Positions 1-8,899 of a DNA stretch of 64,000 nt are shown piece by piece. The first letter of the stretch is position 1. Every line of letters starts with the position of its first letter. Source of the stretch: Kitasatospora sp. NBC_01246 (lineage in GTDB: Bacteria; Actinomycetota; Actinomycetes; Streptomycetales; Streptomycetaceae); NCBI RefSeq assembly GCF_036226505.1, contig NZ_CP108484.1:6944001-7008000 (forward strand). The letters are read 5' to 3'. The position numbers and the translations under genes were made by a program. The notes beneath the pieces were generated by a model, which was not told the DNA's origin, ran no database searches, and worked only from the letters and a program-made list of their open reading frames with translations.

Positions 1-64
1 GGCTAGCGCACCGCGCTCCGGCAGCCACCGCACCCCACCCCACCACGGACAAAGGAACGACGCG

Positions 65-952
65 ATGAGCCGCAAGATCGCCTTCATCGGCCTCGGCATC
101 ATGGGCAGCCCGATGGCCGCCAACCTCGTCAAGGCCGGCCACCACGTCACCGGCTACAACCTCACCCAGCCGCAGATCGACGCGCTGGTCGCGGTCGGCG
201 GCCACGGTGCGAGCAGCATCGCGGACGCGGTGAAGGACGCCGAGGTCGTCATCACCATGGTCCCGGCTGACCCGCACGTCGAGCAGGCCGTCCTGGGCGA
301 GGGCGGGGTGCTGGAGAACGTGCGGCCCGGCACGCTCGTCATCGACATGTCGAGCATCACCCCGCAGACCTCGATCAAGGTCGAGGCCGCCGCCAAGGAG
401 AAGGGCGTCCGCACCCTGGACGCGCCGGTCTCCGGCGGCGAGGCCGGCGCCGTCGAGGCGGTGCTGTCGATCATGGTCGGCGGCGCGGCCGAGGACTTCG
501 CCGAGGCGAAGCCGCTGTTCGACGTGCTGGGCACCACGGTCGTCCACGTCGGCCCGGCCGGCGCCGGCCAGACCGTCAAGGCCGCCAACCAGCTGATCGT
601 CGCCGTCAACATCCAGGTGCTGGCCGAGGCCGTGGTGTTCCTGGAGAACGCCGGCGTCGACCTCGCGGCCGCGCTGGACGTGCTCGGCGGCGGCCTGGCC
701 GGCTCCACGGTGCTGAACCGCAAGAAGGCGAACATGCTGAACCGCGAGTTCGCGCCGGGCTTCCGGATCGACCTGCACCACAAGGACATGGGCATCGTCA
801 CCGACGCCGCCCGTGCCGTCGGTGCCGCGCTGCCGGTCGGTGCGGTGGTGGCCCAGCTGGTCGCCTCCGCCCGCGCCAACGGCGACGGTTCGCTGGACCA
901 CTCGGCGCTGCTGCGCGGCGTCGAGCGGCTCTCCGGCCGCGAGCTCGCGTGA
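65..952 (+). CDS. glxR: 2-hydroxy-3-oxopropionate (tartronate semialdehyde) reductase
   Basis: Reduces tartronate semialdehyde to D-glycerate with NAD(P)H in glyoxylate salvage. The 295-residue protein has the usual length of the beta-hydroxyacid dehydrogenase family. An N-terminal Rossmann motif G9-L-G-I-M-G14 binds the cofactor, a DAPVSGG substrate loop lies near residues 119-125, and the catalytic lysine sits near K172 in GQTVKAANQ. AAAGGA lies 8 bases before the ATG. The next genes are glycerate kinase and the allantoin genes, which fixes the substrate better than family membership alone. Glyoxylate carboligase and hydroxypyruvate isomerase are not in the window and probably lie just upstream; a TAG at 4-6 could end such a gene, but this cannot be shown. 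Confidence 0.9.
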   Translation: MSRKIAFIGLGIMGSPMAANLVKAGHHVTGYNLTQPQIDALVAVGGHGASSIADAVKDAEVVITMVPADPHVEQAVLGEGGVLENVRPGTLVIDMSSITPQTSIKVEAAAKEKGVRTLDAPVSGGEAGAVEAVLSIMVGGAAEDFAEAKPLFDVLGTTVVHVGPAGAGQTVKAANQLIVAVNIQVLAEAVVFLENAGVDLAAALDVLGGGLAGSTVLNRKKANMLNREFAPGFRIDLHHKDMGIVTDAARAVGAALPVGAVVAQLVASARANGDGSLDHSALLRGVERLSGRELA

Positions 953-994
953 CGCTCGCGGGACCGGCGGTACCCCCGCGGTACCTCTGAGACT

Positions 995-1042
995 CCTCCT
1001 GGTGGCGTGTACCTCACCGGTCGTGCCCGCGCCACCAGGAGG
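995..1042 (+). terminator. 12-bp perfect inverted repeat downstream of glxR
   Basis: CCTCCTGGTGGC at 995-1006 pairs exactly with GCCACCAGGAGG at 1031-1042 across a 24-base loop, 42 bases after the glxR stop. There is no T tract, as is common in this group, so termination is an inference; it could also be a leader structure of the downstream gene. Confidence 0.45.
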
Positions 1043-1050
1043 CCAGACCC

Positions 1051-1091
1051 GATCGGCAGGCGGGCCGGGGCTCATCCGCCTCCTGCCGATC
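1051..1091 (+). terminator. 10-bp perfect inverted repeat, second of a tandem pair
   Basis: GATCGGCAGG at 1051-1060 pairs with CCTGCCGATC at 1082-1091, 8 bases after the first hairpin. It is followed by GACCAAACC rather than a T run. The tandem arrangement suggests either a double terminator or a structured leader. Confidence 0.4.
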
Positions 1092-1301
1092 GACCAAACC
1101 GGCGGCGCGCACTCCCTGTCGGGGGCACTTCGGTCGTGCCCGCGCGCCGCCCGGCCCCCTCCCTCGCCGAGGGGAGCCCCTCGTACGTCGGAAGCGGGAC
1201 GAGGGGAACGGCGGGGAGGGGGCCGCACCCCGCGTCCCGGCCTCCCGGGGCACATGCTTGACGAACCAGCGCCAGAACCGTCCGGAAGTGAGGCCCGCAC
1301 C

Positions 1302-2444
1302 ATGCCCGCCACCCCCACCCAGGGCCACGTGGTCGTAGCTCCCGACAAGTTCAAGGGCACCCTGGAGGGCGCCGAGGTCGCCGCCCGGATCGCCGCCGGC
1401 ATCCGCCGTGCCGCGCCCGGTGTCGAGGTCCGCGAACTGCCCGTCGCCGACGGCGGCGAGGGCACCCTGGCCGCCGCGCTGGCCGCCGGGTTCAGCAGGA
1501 TCCCGGCCAAGGTGGCCGGCCCCACCGGCCTGCCGGTGGACGCCGCGCTCGCCGTCCGGGGCGACACCGCCGTGGTCGAGCTGGCGCAGTCCTCCGGGCT
1601 CGCCAGGCTCCCCGGCGGCCGGACCGCCCCGCTCGCGGCCGGCTCCTACGGGGTCGGCCAGCTGATCGGCCGGGCGGTGGGCCTGGGGGCCAAGCGGATC
1701 GTGCTCGGCCTGGGCGGCAGCGCCTGCACCGACGGCGGCGCGGGCATGGTCCAGGCGCTCGGCGCCGTGCTGCGGGACGCCGACGGCGCCGAACTGCCGC
1801 CGGGCGGCGCCGCACTGCGCAAGCTGGCCCGGCTCGACCTCGGACCGCTGGCCGACGTGCTCACCGGCGTCGAGGTCGTGGTGGCCTGCGACGTGGACAA
1901 CCCGCTGCTCGGCCCGCGCGGCGCGACCGCCGTCTACGGGCCGCAGAAGGGCGCCGACGGTGACGACCTGGTCGTACTGGAGGAGGGGCTGACCCGCTTC
2001 GCCGACGTGGTCGGCGAAGCGGTCGGCCGCGACGTCCGGGAGGCCCCCGGCGCCGGGGCCGCGGGCGGGGCGGGCTTCGCCGCCCTCGCCCTGCTCGGCG
2101 CCACCATGCGACCCGGCATCGAGTTGATGCTCGAACTGCTGGGTTTCGACGAGGCCGTGCGTGGGGCACGCCTCGTCGTGACCGGCGAGGGCTGCCTGGA
2201 CGCTCAGACGCTCCACGGCAAGGCGCCCGCCGGAGTTGCCGCGGCGGCCGCCCGGGCGGGGGTTCGGGTGGCCGCTGTGGCCGGACGGCTGGAGCTGTCG
2301 GAGCGCGAGTGGCGGGCGGCCGGCTTCACCGCGGCCTATGCGCTCACGGACCTGGCGGAACAGCCGGGGGACAGCATGACCCGGGCCGGGGAGCTGGCCG
2401 AGGTCGCGGGGGAGCGCCTCGCGAGGGCGCTGCTGCGCGGCTGA
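1302..2444 (+). CDS. glxK: Glycerate kinase (GlxK/GarK family)
   Basis: Phosphorylates D-glycerate to phosphoglycerate, delivering allantoin-derived carbon to glycolysis. The 380-residue protein matches the type I glycerate kinase family (PF02595): APDKFKGT at residues 13-20, D50-GGEGT, and a glycine-rich GLGGSACTDGGAGM stretch. The open frame continues far upstream, but the ATG at 1302 is chosen because similarity starts right after it (GHVVVAPDKFKGT) and purine-rich GGAAGTGAGG precedes it. It follows glxR in the same direction after a 349-base spacer with hairpins, so it may be transcribed separately or by read-through. Confidence 0.9.
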   Translation: MPATPTQGHVVVAPDKFKGTLEGAEVAARIAAGIRRAAPGVEVRELPVADGGEGTLAAALAAGFSRIPAKVAGPTGLPVDAALAVRGDTAVVELAQSSGLARLPGGRTAPLAAGSYGVGQLIGRAVGLGAKRIVLGLGGSACTDGGAGMVQALGAVLRDADGAELPPGGAALRKLARLDLGPLADVLTGVEVVVACDVDNPLLGPRGATAVYGPQKGADGDDLVVLEEGLTRFADVVGEAVGRDVREAPGAGAAGGAGFAALALLGATMRPGIELMLELLGFDEAVRGARLVVTGEGCLDAQTLHGKAPAGVAAAAARAGVRVAAVAGRLELSEREWRAAGFTAAYALTDLAEQPGDSMTRAGELAEVAGERLARALLRG

Positions 2445-2475
2445 GCGGGCCGTCCGGCTCTCGTACCTTCCTACA

Positions 2476-2505
2476 TTGACGTTTTGTTGAAGGCGGCCCT
2501 AGGCT
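2476..2505 (+). promoter_or_regulatory. Allantoinase promoter, possible operator in the spacer
   Basis: TTGACG (2476-2481) and TAGGCT (2500-2505) are separated by 18 bases, a good vegetative promoter for this group, about 54 bases before the allantoinase start. The spacer begins with TTTTGTTGAAG, an AT-rich island in GC-rich DNA. An IclR-type operator overlapping this promoter is a reasonable inference given the IclR gene in the cluster. Confidence 0.6.
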
Positions 2506-2558
2506 CCGGGCATTCCTTCGGCACACCCCACTCGTACCCAGGTTTTCGGAGGTCCCCC

Positions 2559-3938
2559 ATGCCCCCCAGCGAGGCGTCCTTCAGCGAGACGGCGGTGATC
2601 CGCTCCCGCCGGGTCGTGCTGCCGGACGGCGAACGTCCCGCTGACGTGCTGATCCGCAACGGCACGATCGAGCGGATCGCCGGGCACGGCGCGCTCACGG
2701 CCGGCGGCGGCGGACTCACCGACCTCGGCGACACCGCCCTGCTCCCCGGTCTGGTCGACACCCACGTGCACGTCAACGAGCCCGGCCGGACCGAGTGGGA
2801 GGGGTTCGCCACCGCCACCCGGGCCGCCGCCGCAGGCGGGGTCACCACGATCATCGACATGCCGCTCAACTCCATCCCGCCCACCACCACGGTGGACGGC
2901 CTGGAGGCCAAGCGGAAGACCGCCGAGGGCCAGGCCTGGGTCGACCTCGGGTTCTGGGGCGGGGCCGTCCCCGGCAACGTGCCGGACCTCGAACCGCTGC
3001 ACCGCGCGGGCGTGTTCGGCTTCAAGAGCTTCCTGGCGCCGTCCGGCGTGGACGAGTTCCCGCACGTCGAGCAGGCCGACCTGGAGGCCGCGCTGGCCGA
3101 GCAGGCCCGGATCGGCGCGCTGGCCATCATCCACGCCGAGGACCCCGCCGTGCTCGCCGCCGCCCCGCAGCAACCCGGCGTCCACTACCGCGACTTCCTC
3201 GCCTCCCGGCCCGCCGCCGCGGAGACCGCGGCCGTCGCCCGGCTGCTCGACACCGCCCGCCGGACCGGCGCCCGGGTGCACATCCTGCACGTCTCCTCCG
3301 CCGCGGTGCTGCCGCTGCTGCGGCAGGCCCGCGCGGACGGCGTCCGGGTGACCGCCGAGACCTGCCCGCACTACCTCACGCTGGCCGCCGAGGAGGTGCC
3401 GGACGGCGACACCGCGTTCAAGTGCTGTCCGCCGATCCGCGACGAGGCCAACCGCGACGCGCTCTGGGCCGCGCTGGCCGCCGGCGAGTTCATCGCGATC
3501 GTCTCCGACCACTCGCCGTCCACCCCGGACCTCAAGCTGCTGCCCGAGTTCGGCGGCAGCGGCGACTTCGCGGCGGCCTGGGGCGGCATCGCCTCCCTCC
3601 AGCTCGGCCTGCCGGCGATCTGGACCGAGGCCCGCCGCCGCGGCCACACGCTGTCCGACGTGGTCCGCTGGATGGCGAGCGGGCCGGCCGCCCTGGTCGG
3701 CCTCACCGGCACCAAGGGCGCCATCGCCGTCGGCCACGACGCCGACCTGGTGGCCTTCGACCCGGACGGCGCGTTCGCGGTGCACGCCGCCGAGCTGCAC
3801 CACCGCAATCCCGTCACCCCCTACGCGGGCCGCACGCTGACCGGCGCCGTCCGCACCACCTGGCTGCGCGGCCGGGTGGTCGACACCGCCGCCGAGCCCT
3901 TCGGCCGCCGGATCACCCGTCACCAGGAGACCCAGTGA
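2559..3938 (+). CDS. allB: Allantoinase
   Basis: Hydrolyses allantoin to allantoate. A 459-residue amidohydrolase of the dihydroorotase/allantoinase branch. Metal ligands are visible: DTH69-V-H71 in the first strand, K156 (FGFKSFLAP, carboxylated lysine), H192 in IIHAED, H244 in ILHVSSA and D317 in VSDHSPS. The upstream in-frame extension to 2484 is rejected because CGGAGGT lies 6 bases before the ATG at 2559, where similarity also begins. It overlaps the allantoicase start by GTGA, so the two are translationally coupled and share the promoter at 2476-2505. Confidence 0.93.
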   Translation: MPPSEASFSETAVIRSRRVVLPDGERPADVLIRNGTIERIAGHGALTAGGGGLTDLGDTALLPGLVDTHVHVNEPGRTEWEGFATATRAAAAGGVTTIIDMPLNSIPPTTTVDGLEAKRKTAEGQAWVDLGFWGGAVPGNVPDLEPLHRAGVFGFKSFLAPSGVDEFPHVEQADLEAALAEQARIGALAIIHAEDPAVLAAAPQQPGVHYRDFLASRPAAAETAAVARLLDTARRTGARVHILHVSSAAVLPLLRQARADGVRVTAETCPHYLTLAAEEVPDGDTAFKCCPPIRDEANRDALWAALAAGEFIAIVSDHSPSTPDLKLLPEFGGSGDFAAAWGGIASLQLGLPAIWTEARRRGHTLSDVVRWMASGPAALVGLTGTKGAIAVGHDADLVAFDPDGAFAVHAAELHHRNPVTPYAGRTLTGAVRTTWLRGRVVDTAAEPFGRRITRHQETQ

Positions 3939-5200
3939 GCACCGTCAACACCCCGAGCGCCCCGTTCACCGAGCTGGTCGACCTGGCCTCCCGGCGGCTC
4001 GGCGCGGGCGTCGTCGCCACCAACGAGGACACCTTCGCGGACGCGGAGAACCTGCTGGTCGCCAAGCCCGCGGAGTTCCGGGCGCACACCTTCGGCCACA
4101 AGGGCCAGATCATGGACGGCTGGGAGTCCAGGCGCCGCCGCGGCGCCGGCCCCGAGCAGCCGCACCCCACCGACGAGGACCACGACTGGGCGGTCGTCCG
4201 GCTCGGCGTCGGCGGAGTGATCCGCGGCCTCGTCGTGGACACCGCCCACTTCACCGGCAACTACCCGGAGAGCGCCTCGGTCGAGGCCGCCGCCGTTCCC
4301 GGGCACCCGTCGCCGGCGGAGCTCGCGGCCGCCGAGTGGGTCGAACTGCTGCCGCGCACCCCGCTCCGGGGCGACACCGCCCACGAGTTCGCGATAGCCG
4401 ACGGCACCCGCTACACCCACGTACGCCTCAACATCTTCCCGGACGGCGGGGTCGCCCGGCTGCGGGTGCACGGCGAGGTGCTGCCCGACCCGCGCGAGCT
4501 GGACGGCCTCACCTTCGACCTGGCCGCCCAGGAGTTCGGCGGCGTGGCCGAGGCGGCGTCCGACCGCTACTTCTCCTCCCCGCACAACCTGAACGCTCCC
4601 GGCCGCGCCACCGTCATGGGCGAGGGCTGGGAGACCCGGCGTCGGCGCGACAAGGCCAACGACTGGGTGCAGATCGCCCTGGCCGGGGGCGGCGAGGTCC
4701 TTGCCGCCGAGGTGGATACCACCCACTTCGTCGCCAACGCCCCCGGCTGGGCCGACCTGACCGGCTACGACGCCACCGACGGCGGGGACCCGGCCACCGA
4801 CCCCGACGGCTGGTTCGAGATCCTGCCCCGCACCCGACTCCAGCCCGACACCCGGCACCGCCTGCGGCTCGACGTCGGCCGCCCGGCGACCCACGTCCGG
4901 ATCAACGTGTACCCGGACGGCGGCCTCGCCCGGCTGCGCCTCACCGGCCGGCTGACCGAGTCCGGCCGCGCGGCCCTCGCCCTGCGCTGGTTCAACGCCG
5001 TTCCCGCCGCCGAGGCCGCCGCCGCGCTCACCGAGACCGGTCTCACCGGCGCGGAGGCCGCCGACCTGGCCGCCGCCCGCCCGCTGGCGGACCGGGCCGC
5101 GGCCACCGCCGCCGTCGCCGCGCTGCGGCCGGGTGACGGCCCGGACGGCGAGCACTCCTCCCGCCGCCGCTCGGCCGTCTGGCGCCTGCTCGGTGTCTGA
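3935..5200 (+). CDS. alc: Allantoicase
   Basis: Cleaves allantoate to ureidoglycolate and urea. The 421-residue protein is made of two copies of the allantoicase domain (PF03561): the first has GQIMDGWESRRRR and DHDWAVVRLG, the second (from about residue 210) has MGEGWETRRRRDKANDWVQIAL, so the duplication is obvious by eye. It starts with a GTG that overlaps the allantoinase stop. The product ureidoglycolate would need a lyase or hydrolase to release glyoxylate, and no such gene is in this window. Confidence 0.93.
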   Translation: MSTVNTPSAPFTELVDLASRRLGAGVVATNEDTFADAENLLVAKPAEFRAHTFGHKGQIMDGWESRRRRGAGPEQPHPTDEDHDWAVVRLGVGGVIRGLVVDTAHFTGNYPESASVEAAAVPGHPSPAELAAAEWVELLPRTPLRGDTAHEFAIADGTRYTHVRLNIFPDGGVARLRVHGEVLPDPRELDGLTFDLAAQEFGGVAEAASDRYFSSPHNLNAPGRATVMGEGWETRRRRDKANDWVQIALAGGGEVLAAEVDTTHFVANAPGWADLTGYDATDGGDPATDPDGWFEILPRTRLQPDTRHRLRLDVGRPATHVRINVYPDGGLARLRLTGRLTESGRAALALRWFNAVPAAEAAAALTETGLTGAEAADLAAARPLADRAAATAAVAALRPGDGPDGEHSSRRRSAVWRLLGV

Positions 5201-5254
5201 GGCGCCGTCAACCTCCTCTCCACGCACGTCTTTGTCGACCCTGAAGGACCCTCC

Positions 5255-6715
5255 ATGTCCAAGATCCTGACCACGGAGTCGGGCGCGCCCGTCGCCGACA
5301 ACCAGAACTCGGCCTCGGCCGGCGAGTACGGCCCGCTGCTCATCCAGGACCAGCAGCTCCTGGAGAAGCTGGCCCGGTTCAACCGCGAGCGCATCCCGGA
5401 GCGCGTCGTGCACGCCCGGGGCTCCGGCGCCTACGGGTACTTCGAGGTCACCGACGAGGTGTCGCAGTACACCCGGGCGGCCTTCCTCTCCGAGGTCGGC
5501 AAGCGCACCGAACTGTTCCTGCGCTTCTCCACCGTGGCGGGCAACCTGGGTGCCAGCGACGCGGTGCGCGACCCGCGCGGCTTCGCGCTGAAGTTCTACA
5601 CCGAGGAGGGCAACTACGACCTCGTCGGCAACAACACCCCGGTGTTCTTCATCAAGGACCCGATCAAGTTCCCGGACTTCATCCACTCGCAGAAGCGCGA
5701 CCCGTACACGGGCGTCCAGGAGGCCGACAACGTCTGGGACTTCTGGGCCCACTCGCCGGCCTCCACCCACCAGATCACCTGGCTCTTCGGCGACCGCGGC
5801 ATCCCGGCCTCGTACCGCCACATGAACGGCTACGGCTCGCACACCTACCAGTGGGTCAACGAGCAGGGCGACGCCTTCTGGGTGAAGTACCACTTCAAGA
5901 CCAACCAGGGCATCCGCTCGCTGGACGGCGGCCAGTCCGCCGAGGTGCTCGGCGCCGACGCCGACAGCCACCAGCGCGACCTGCACCAGGCCATCGAGCG
6001 CGGCGTGTTCCCGAGCTGGACGCTGTACGTCCAGCTGATGCCGGTCGCCGAGGCCGCGGACTACCGCTTCAACCCCTTCGACCTGACCAAGGTGTGGCCG
6101 CACGCCGACTACCCGCTGGTCAAGGTCGGCCGCCTGGTGCTGAACAAGAACCCGGAGAACGTCTTCGCCGAGGTCGAGCAGTCGGCGTTCTCGCCGAACA
6201 ACTTCGTGCCCGGCATCGGCCCGTCCCCGGACAAGATGCTCCAGGGCCGGCTGTTCGCCTACGCGGACGCCCAGCGCTACCGCCTCGGCGTCAACCACAC
6301 GCTGCTCGCCGTCAACGCCCCCCGGGCGACCGAGGCGAACAACTACGGCCGCGACGGCTTCGCCGCCGTCAACAAGTCCGGCCGCGGCAAGAACTACGAG
6401 CCCAACTCGTACGACGGCCCGGCCCAGACCGACAACGCGCTCGCCGCGCCGGTCGCGCTGAACGGCCACACCGGCACCTACACCACGCCGGCGCACACCA
6501 AGGACGACGACTTCTTCCAGGCCGGTGAGCTGTACCGGCTGATGTCGGCCGGCGAGAAGACCCGCCTGATCGACAACATCGCGGGCTTCCTGGCGCAGGT
6601 GACGCGCGACGACATCGTCGAGAAGAACCTCGCCCACTTCCACGCGGCCGACGAGGAGTACGGCAGCCGGCTGGAGGCCGCCGTGGCCAAGCTCCGCGCC
6701 GGCGACGAGGGCTGA
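5255..6715 (+). CDS. katA: Monofunctional haem catalase
   Basis: Breaks down hydrogen peroxide. A 486-residue small-subunit clade catalase, with the active-site histidine H53 in VVHARGSGAYG, the distal asparagine region RDPRGFALKFYTEEGNYDLVGNN, and the proximal haem tyrosine Y336 in RLFAYADAQRYRLGVN. GAAGGA precedes the ATG by 7 bases. It is 54 bases downstream of allantoicase; a catalase in this position fits the peroxide made by urate oxidase during purine degradation, although urate oxidase itself is outside the window. Confidence 0.93.
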   Translation: MSKILTTESGAPVADNQNSASAGEYGPLLIQDQQLLEKLARFNRERIPERVVHARGSGAYGYFEVTDEVSQYTRAAFLSEVGKRTELFLRFSTVAGNLGASDAVRDPRGFALKFYTEEGNYDLVGNNTPVFFIKDPIKFPDFIHSQKRDPYTGVQEADNVWDFWAHSPASTHQITWLFGDRGIPASYRHMNGYGSHTYQWVNEQGDAFWVKYHFKTNQGIRSLDGGQSAEVLGADADSHQRDLHQAIERGVFPSWTLYVQLMPVAEAADYRFNPFDLTKVWPHADYPLVKVGRLVLNKNPENVFAEVEQSAFSPNNFVPGIGPSPDKMLQGRLFAYADAQRYRLGVNHTLLAVNAPRATEANNYGRDGFAAVNKSGRGKNYEPNSYDGPAQTDNALAAPVALNGHTGTYTTPAHTKDDDFFQAGELYRLMSAGEKTRLIDNIAGFLAQVTRDDIVEKNLAHFHAADEEYGSRLEAAVAKLRAGDEG

Positions 6716-6753
6716 CCCGGCGTCCCTCCGATCCGCTGTGAACCACCCTCACC

Positions 6754-6781
6754 GGCCGCCGGGGCCCGCACCCCGGCGGCC
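6754..6781 (+). terminator. Terminator hairpin after catalase
   Basis: GGCCGCCGGGG (6754-6764) pairs perfectly with CCCCGGCGGCC (6771-6781) over a 6-base loop, 38 bases after the katA stop. A second C-rich/G-rich stem follows at about 6791-6820. Confidence 0.75.
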
Positions 6782-6980
6782 GCACACCGAGCCTCTCCCC
6801 CCAGGGCAGTGGGGGAGGGGCCGTTGTGCTGTCCGCACAGAGCACCCGACACCGGCGCCGGTCAAGTTCTTTACCGTACCTGCACGAATATCCGCGGAGC
6901 GGCACCGGCCGACGTCCCCGGGTGGTTAGGCTGGAGAACACCCGCGGGTAACTCCCTGGGGGACATCGGAAGGGGACGAC

Positions 6981-7760
6981 ATGTCGACACCAGCCCCGGG
7001 TCGCCACGCCATGCTGGACGAGGGCGTGCCCGGTCCGTTCACCTCCCTGCAGCACGCCCTCAGACTGCTGGAGGCCGTCGACCGGCACCCCGGCGGTGCC
7101 ACCCTGGTCTCCCTCGCCCGGGAGACGTCCCTGGCCCTGCCGACCGTTCGCCGGCTGGCCGAGATCCTGGAGATCGAGGGCTACCTCCAGTGCCAGGACG
7201 GCGGTTGGGTGCTCGGCGGCACCTTCGCGCTGCTCGGGCAGTACAACCGGGAGCAGCTGGTCCGGGCCCGGCTGGACCGCAAACTCGCGGAGCTGCGGGA
7301 CGAGTTGGGCGCGGCGGTGTACTTCACCCGGTACCACGACGGCGAGCTGTCGGTCGAGGCGGTGGCGGCCGCCGAGCACGCCCCGGCGGTGCAGGAGTGG
7401 GTGGACTTCCGGGCCACCGCGCACGCCAGCGCGATCGGCAAGTGCCTGCTCAGCCAGCTCGACCACGACGCCCGCCGGGACCACCTGTCCCGCCACCCGG
7501 TGGCCCGGCTCACCTCGCGGACGGTCGTCGACGCCGACCAGTTGATGCACCGGCTGGAGCGCCAGCCGGCCACCGTGCCGGTGCTGGACATCCAGGAGTA
7601 CGCGCTCGGCACCGTCTGCGCCGCCGTGCCGGTGACGGCGGGGAGCACGGTCGGCTGCCTGGCCACCTCGATGCCGCTCGACAACGTGCACCGGCTCAAG
7701 GCGGCCGCCGAGCTGCTGGCCGCCCGGGCCGCGCCGCTGATGCTCGCGATGGCGGTCTGA
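6981..7760 (+). CDS. allR: IclR-family regulator, probably AllR-type allantoin regulator
   Basis: Likely represses the allantoin genes and responds to a pathway intermediate. The 259-residue protein has the two-part IclR layout: a winged helix near residues 22-80 with LVSLARETSLALPTVRRLAEILEI-type recognition sequence, then the effector-binding domain containing ATAHASAIGKCLL and a C-terminal VCAAVPVTAGSTVGCLATSM stretch. It follows the catalase in the same direction after a terminator, with its own leader. Assignment to AllR rests on location beside allantoinase and allantoicase, an arrangement known in Streptomyces; the effector cannot be read from sequence. Confidence 0.75.
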   Translation: MSTPAPGRHAMLDEGVPGPFTSLQHALRLLEAVDRHPGGATLVSLARETSLALPTVRRLAEILEIEGYLQCQDGGWVLGGTFALLGQYNREQLVRARLDRKLAELRDELGAAVYFTRYHDGELSVEAVAAAEHAPAVQEWVDFRATAHASAIGKCLLSQLDHDARRDHLSRHPVARLTSRTVVDADQLMHRLERQPATVPVLDIQEYALGTVCAAVPVTAGSTVGCLATSMPLDNVHRLKAAAELLAARAAPLMLAMAV

Positions 7761-7784
7761 CCCTTCGGGGCCGCCCCCCGTCCA

Positions 7785-7813
7785 CGAGCCCCGCCGGATC
7801 CCGGCGGGGCTCG
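7785..7813 (+). terminator. Strong terminator after the IclR gene
   Basis: CGAGCCCCGCCGG (7785-7797) and CCGGCGGGGCTCG (7801-7813) form a perfect 13-bp stem with a 3-base loop, followed by CATGTTT. It separates the allantoin cluster from the next operon. Confidence 0.85.
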
Positions 7814-7897
7814 CATGTTTCCCGGGCCGCCGTCCGGTGCACATCACCTATTAGACTCGATGTCGATAAGGGCTGCCGAAACCCTTGTAGCAGGCGC

Positions 7898-7909
7898 TAC
7901 CCGCGAGTA
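7898..7909 (+). promoter_or_regulatory. Candidate operator TACCCGCGAGTA
   Basis: A 12-base TAC-N6-GTA element 57 bases before the PF10118 start. The identical 12-mer recurs at 34633-34644. Related TAC(C)-N-GGTA palindromes are typical targets of TetR-type regulators of lipid genes in actinobacteria; that link is inference. Confidence 0.45.
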
Positions 7910-7965
7910 AGTTGCCTGGTGCCGCGCGAGCCGAGCCGCCCCGCCCCCAGGTCAGGAGGGCCTCC

Positions 7966-8880
7966 ATGCCCCGCACCACCACACCCGTTCCCGCCGTCGC
8001 CGCCCCGGCCGCCCGGGTCCACGACAGCCTCGTCCTGGAGCCCCGGGACGTCCGCTTCGACTGGTCCGGGCTTCCGCTGCACTGGATCCCCGACGAGCCG
8101 ATGGCCACCCACGTCATCAACGTCCTGCACCTGCTGCTCCCGGAGGGCGAGCGCTGGTTCGTCAAGGTGTTCAAGGAGGCGCTGCCGCTGATCCGGGACG
8201 ACCGGCTGCGTGAGGAGGTGCTGGGCTTCATCGGCCAGGAGGCCATCCACGCCGAGGCCCACCAGGAGGTGCTGGACCACCTGCTCGGCCAGGGCCTCGA
8301 CCCGCGTCCCTACGTCCGCCAGGTCACCTGGCTGTTCCAGCGCGTCCTCGGGGACAAGCCCGGCCTCCCGCCCGTCCGGCGGCGCGAGAACATCGTCGAG
8401 CGGGTCGCCTTCGTCGCCGCGATCGAGCACTTCACCGCCTTCCTCGGCGACTGGGCGCTCAACTCCCCCGGCCTGGACCGGGCGAAGGCCGATCCGACGA
8501 TGCTGGACCTGCTGCGCTGGCACGGCGCCGAGGAGGTCGAGCACCGCAGCGTCGCCTACGACCTGATGGTCCACCTCGACCCCGGCTACGCCCGCCGGAT
8601 CCGCGGCATGGCCGTCTCCGGGCCGCTGCTGGTCCACCTCTGGGTGCGCGGCGCCCGCTTCCTGCTGGCCGCCGACCCCACCCTGGACGGCCGGATCCGG
8701 CCCAGCTGGCGGGAGGCCCGGCGGCTCGCCCGGCGCGGCCTGCTGCCCGACCCGGTCCGCTCGCTCCGCTCCGGCCTGCGCTACCTGCGGCCCGGCTACC
8801 ACCCCACCCAGGAGGGCTCCTCAAGCCAGGCCCTCGGCTACCTCGCCACCTCCCCGGCCGCCCGCGCCGCCGCCCACTGA
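7966..8880 (+). CDS. PF10118-type predicted metal-dependent hydrolase (ferritin-like di-metal protein)
   Basis: A 304-residue member of the family annotated as predicted metal-dependent hydrolase. Two helix motifs look like a ferritin-type di-metal site: E92-AIH95-AE97-AH99 and H186-GAEE190-VE192-H193. Nothing in the sequence resembles a classical hydrolase triad, so a di-iron oxidase or oxygenase role is at least as likely. AGGAGG at 7954-7959 fixes the ATG at 7966 over an earlier in-frame start. It heads a four-gene run and is followed 19 bases later by a reductase with a 2Fe-2S domain, the natural electron donor for a di-iron enzyme. Confidence 0.75.
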   Translation: MPRTTTPVPAVAAPAARVHDSLVLEPRDVRFDWSGLPLHWIPDEPMATHVINVLHLLLPEGERWFVKVFKEALPLIRDDRLREEVLGFIGQEAIHAEAHQEVLDHLLGQGLDPRPYVRQVTWLFQRVLGDKPGLPPVRRRENIVERVAFVAAIEHFTAFLGDWALNSPGLDRAKADPTMLDLLRWHGAEEVEHRSVAYDLMVHLDPGYARRIRGMAVSGPLLVHLWVRGARFLLAADPTLDGRIRPSWREARRLARRGLLPDPVRSLRSGLRYLRPGYHPTQEGSSSQALGYLATSPAARAAAH

Positions 8881-8899
8881 CGCCAGGAGAGTCGCCCGG

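Larger units (their letters stand above)
953..1301. other. 349-bp intergenic region rich in inverted repeats
   Basis: No convincing gene: open frames here have no conserved content. The region carries two perfect inverted repeats (annotated separately), a GC-rich near-repeat at about 1154-1220 (CGAGGGG/CCCCTCG), and a 15-base direct repeat at 1018-1032 and 1131-1145. It probably holds the glxR transcript end and the leader of glycerate kinase. Confidence 0.6.

Noticed and set aside
1007..1261. Open frame of 84 codons between glxR and glxK
   Set aside because: Low-complexity Arg/Pro/Gly translation, overlaps hairpins, no ribosome site.
813..1301. Upstream extension of the glycerate kinase frame to 813
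   Set aside because: It overlaps glxR, shows no family similarity, and the ATG at 1302 with a purine-rich site fits the family start.
3920..6643. 907-codon open frame antisense to allantoicase and catalase
   Set aside because: Shadow of two clear genes caused by high GC; the translation is repetitive V/G/R/L without domain content.
6920..6935. Promoter of the IclR gene at TAGGCT (6927-6932)
   Set aside because: The -10 box is fair, but no -35 box is found at 16-19 bases upstream, so it was not listed.
7912..7965. Earlier GTG/ATG start of the PF10118 gene at 7912
   Set aside because: It would take in the leader after the operator, and AGGAGG sits correctly for 7966.
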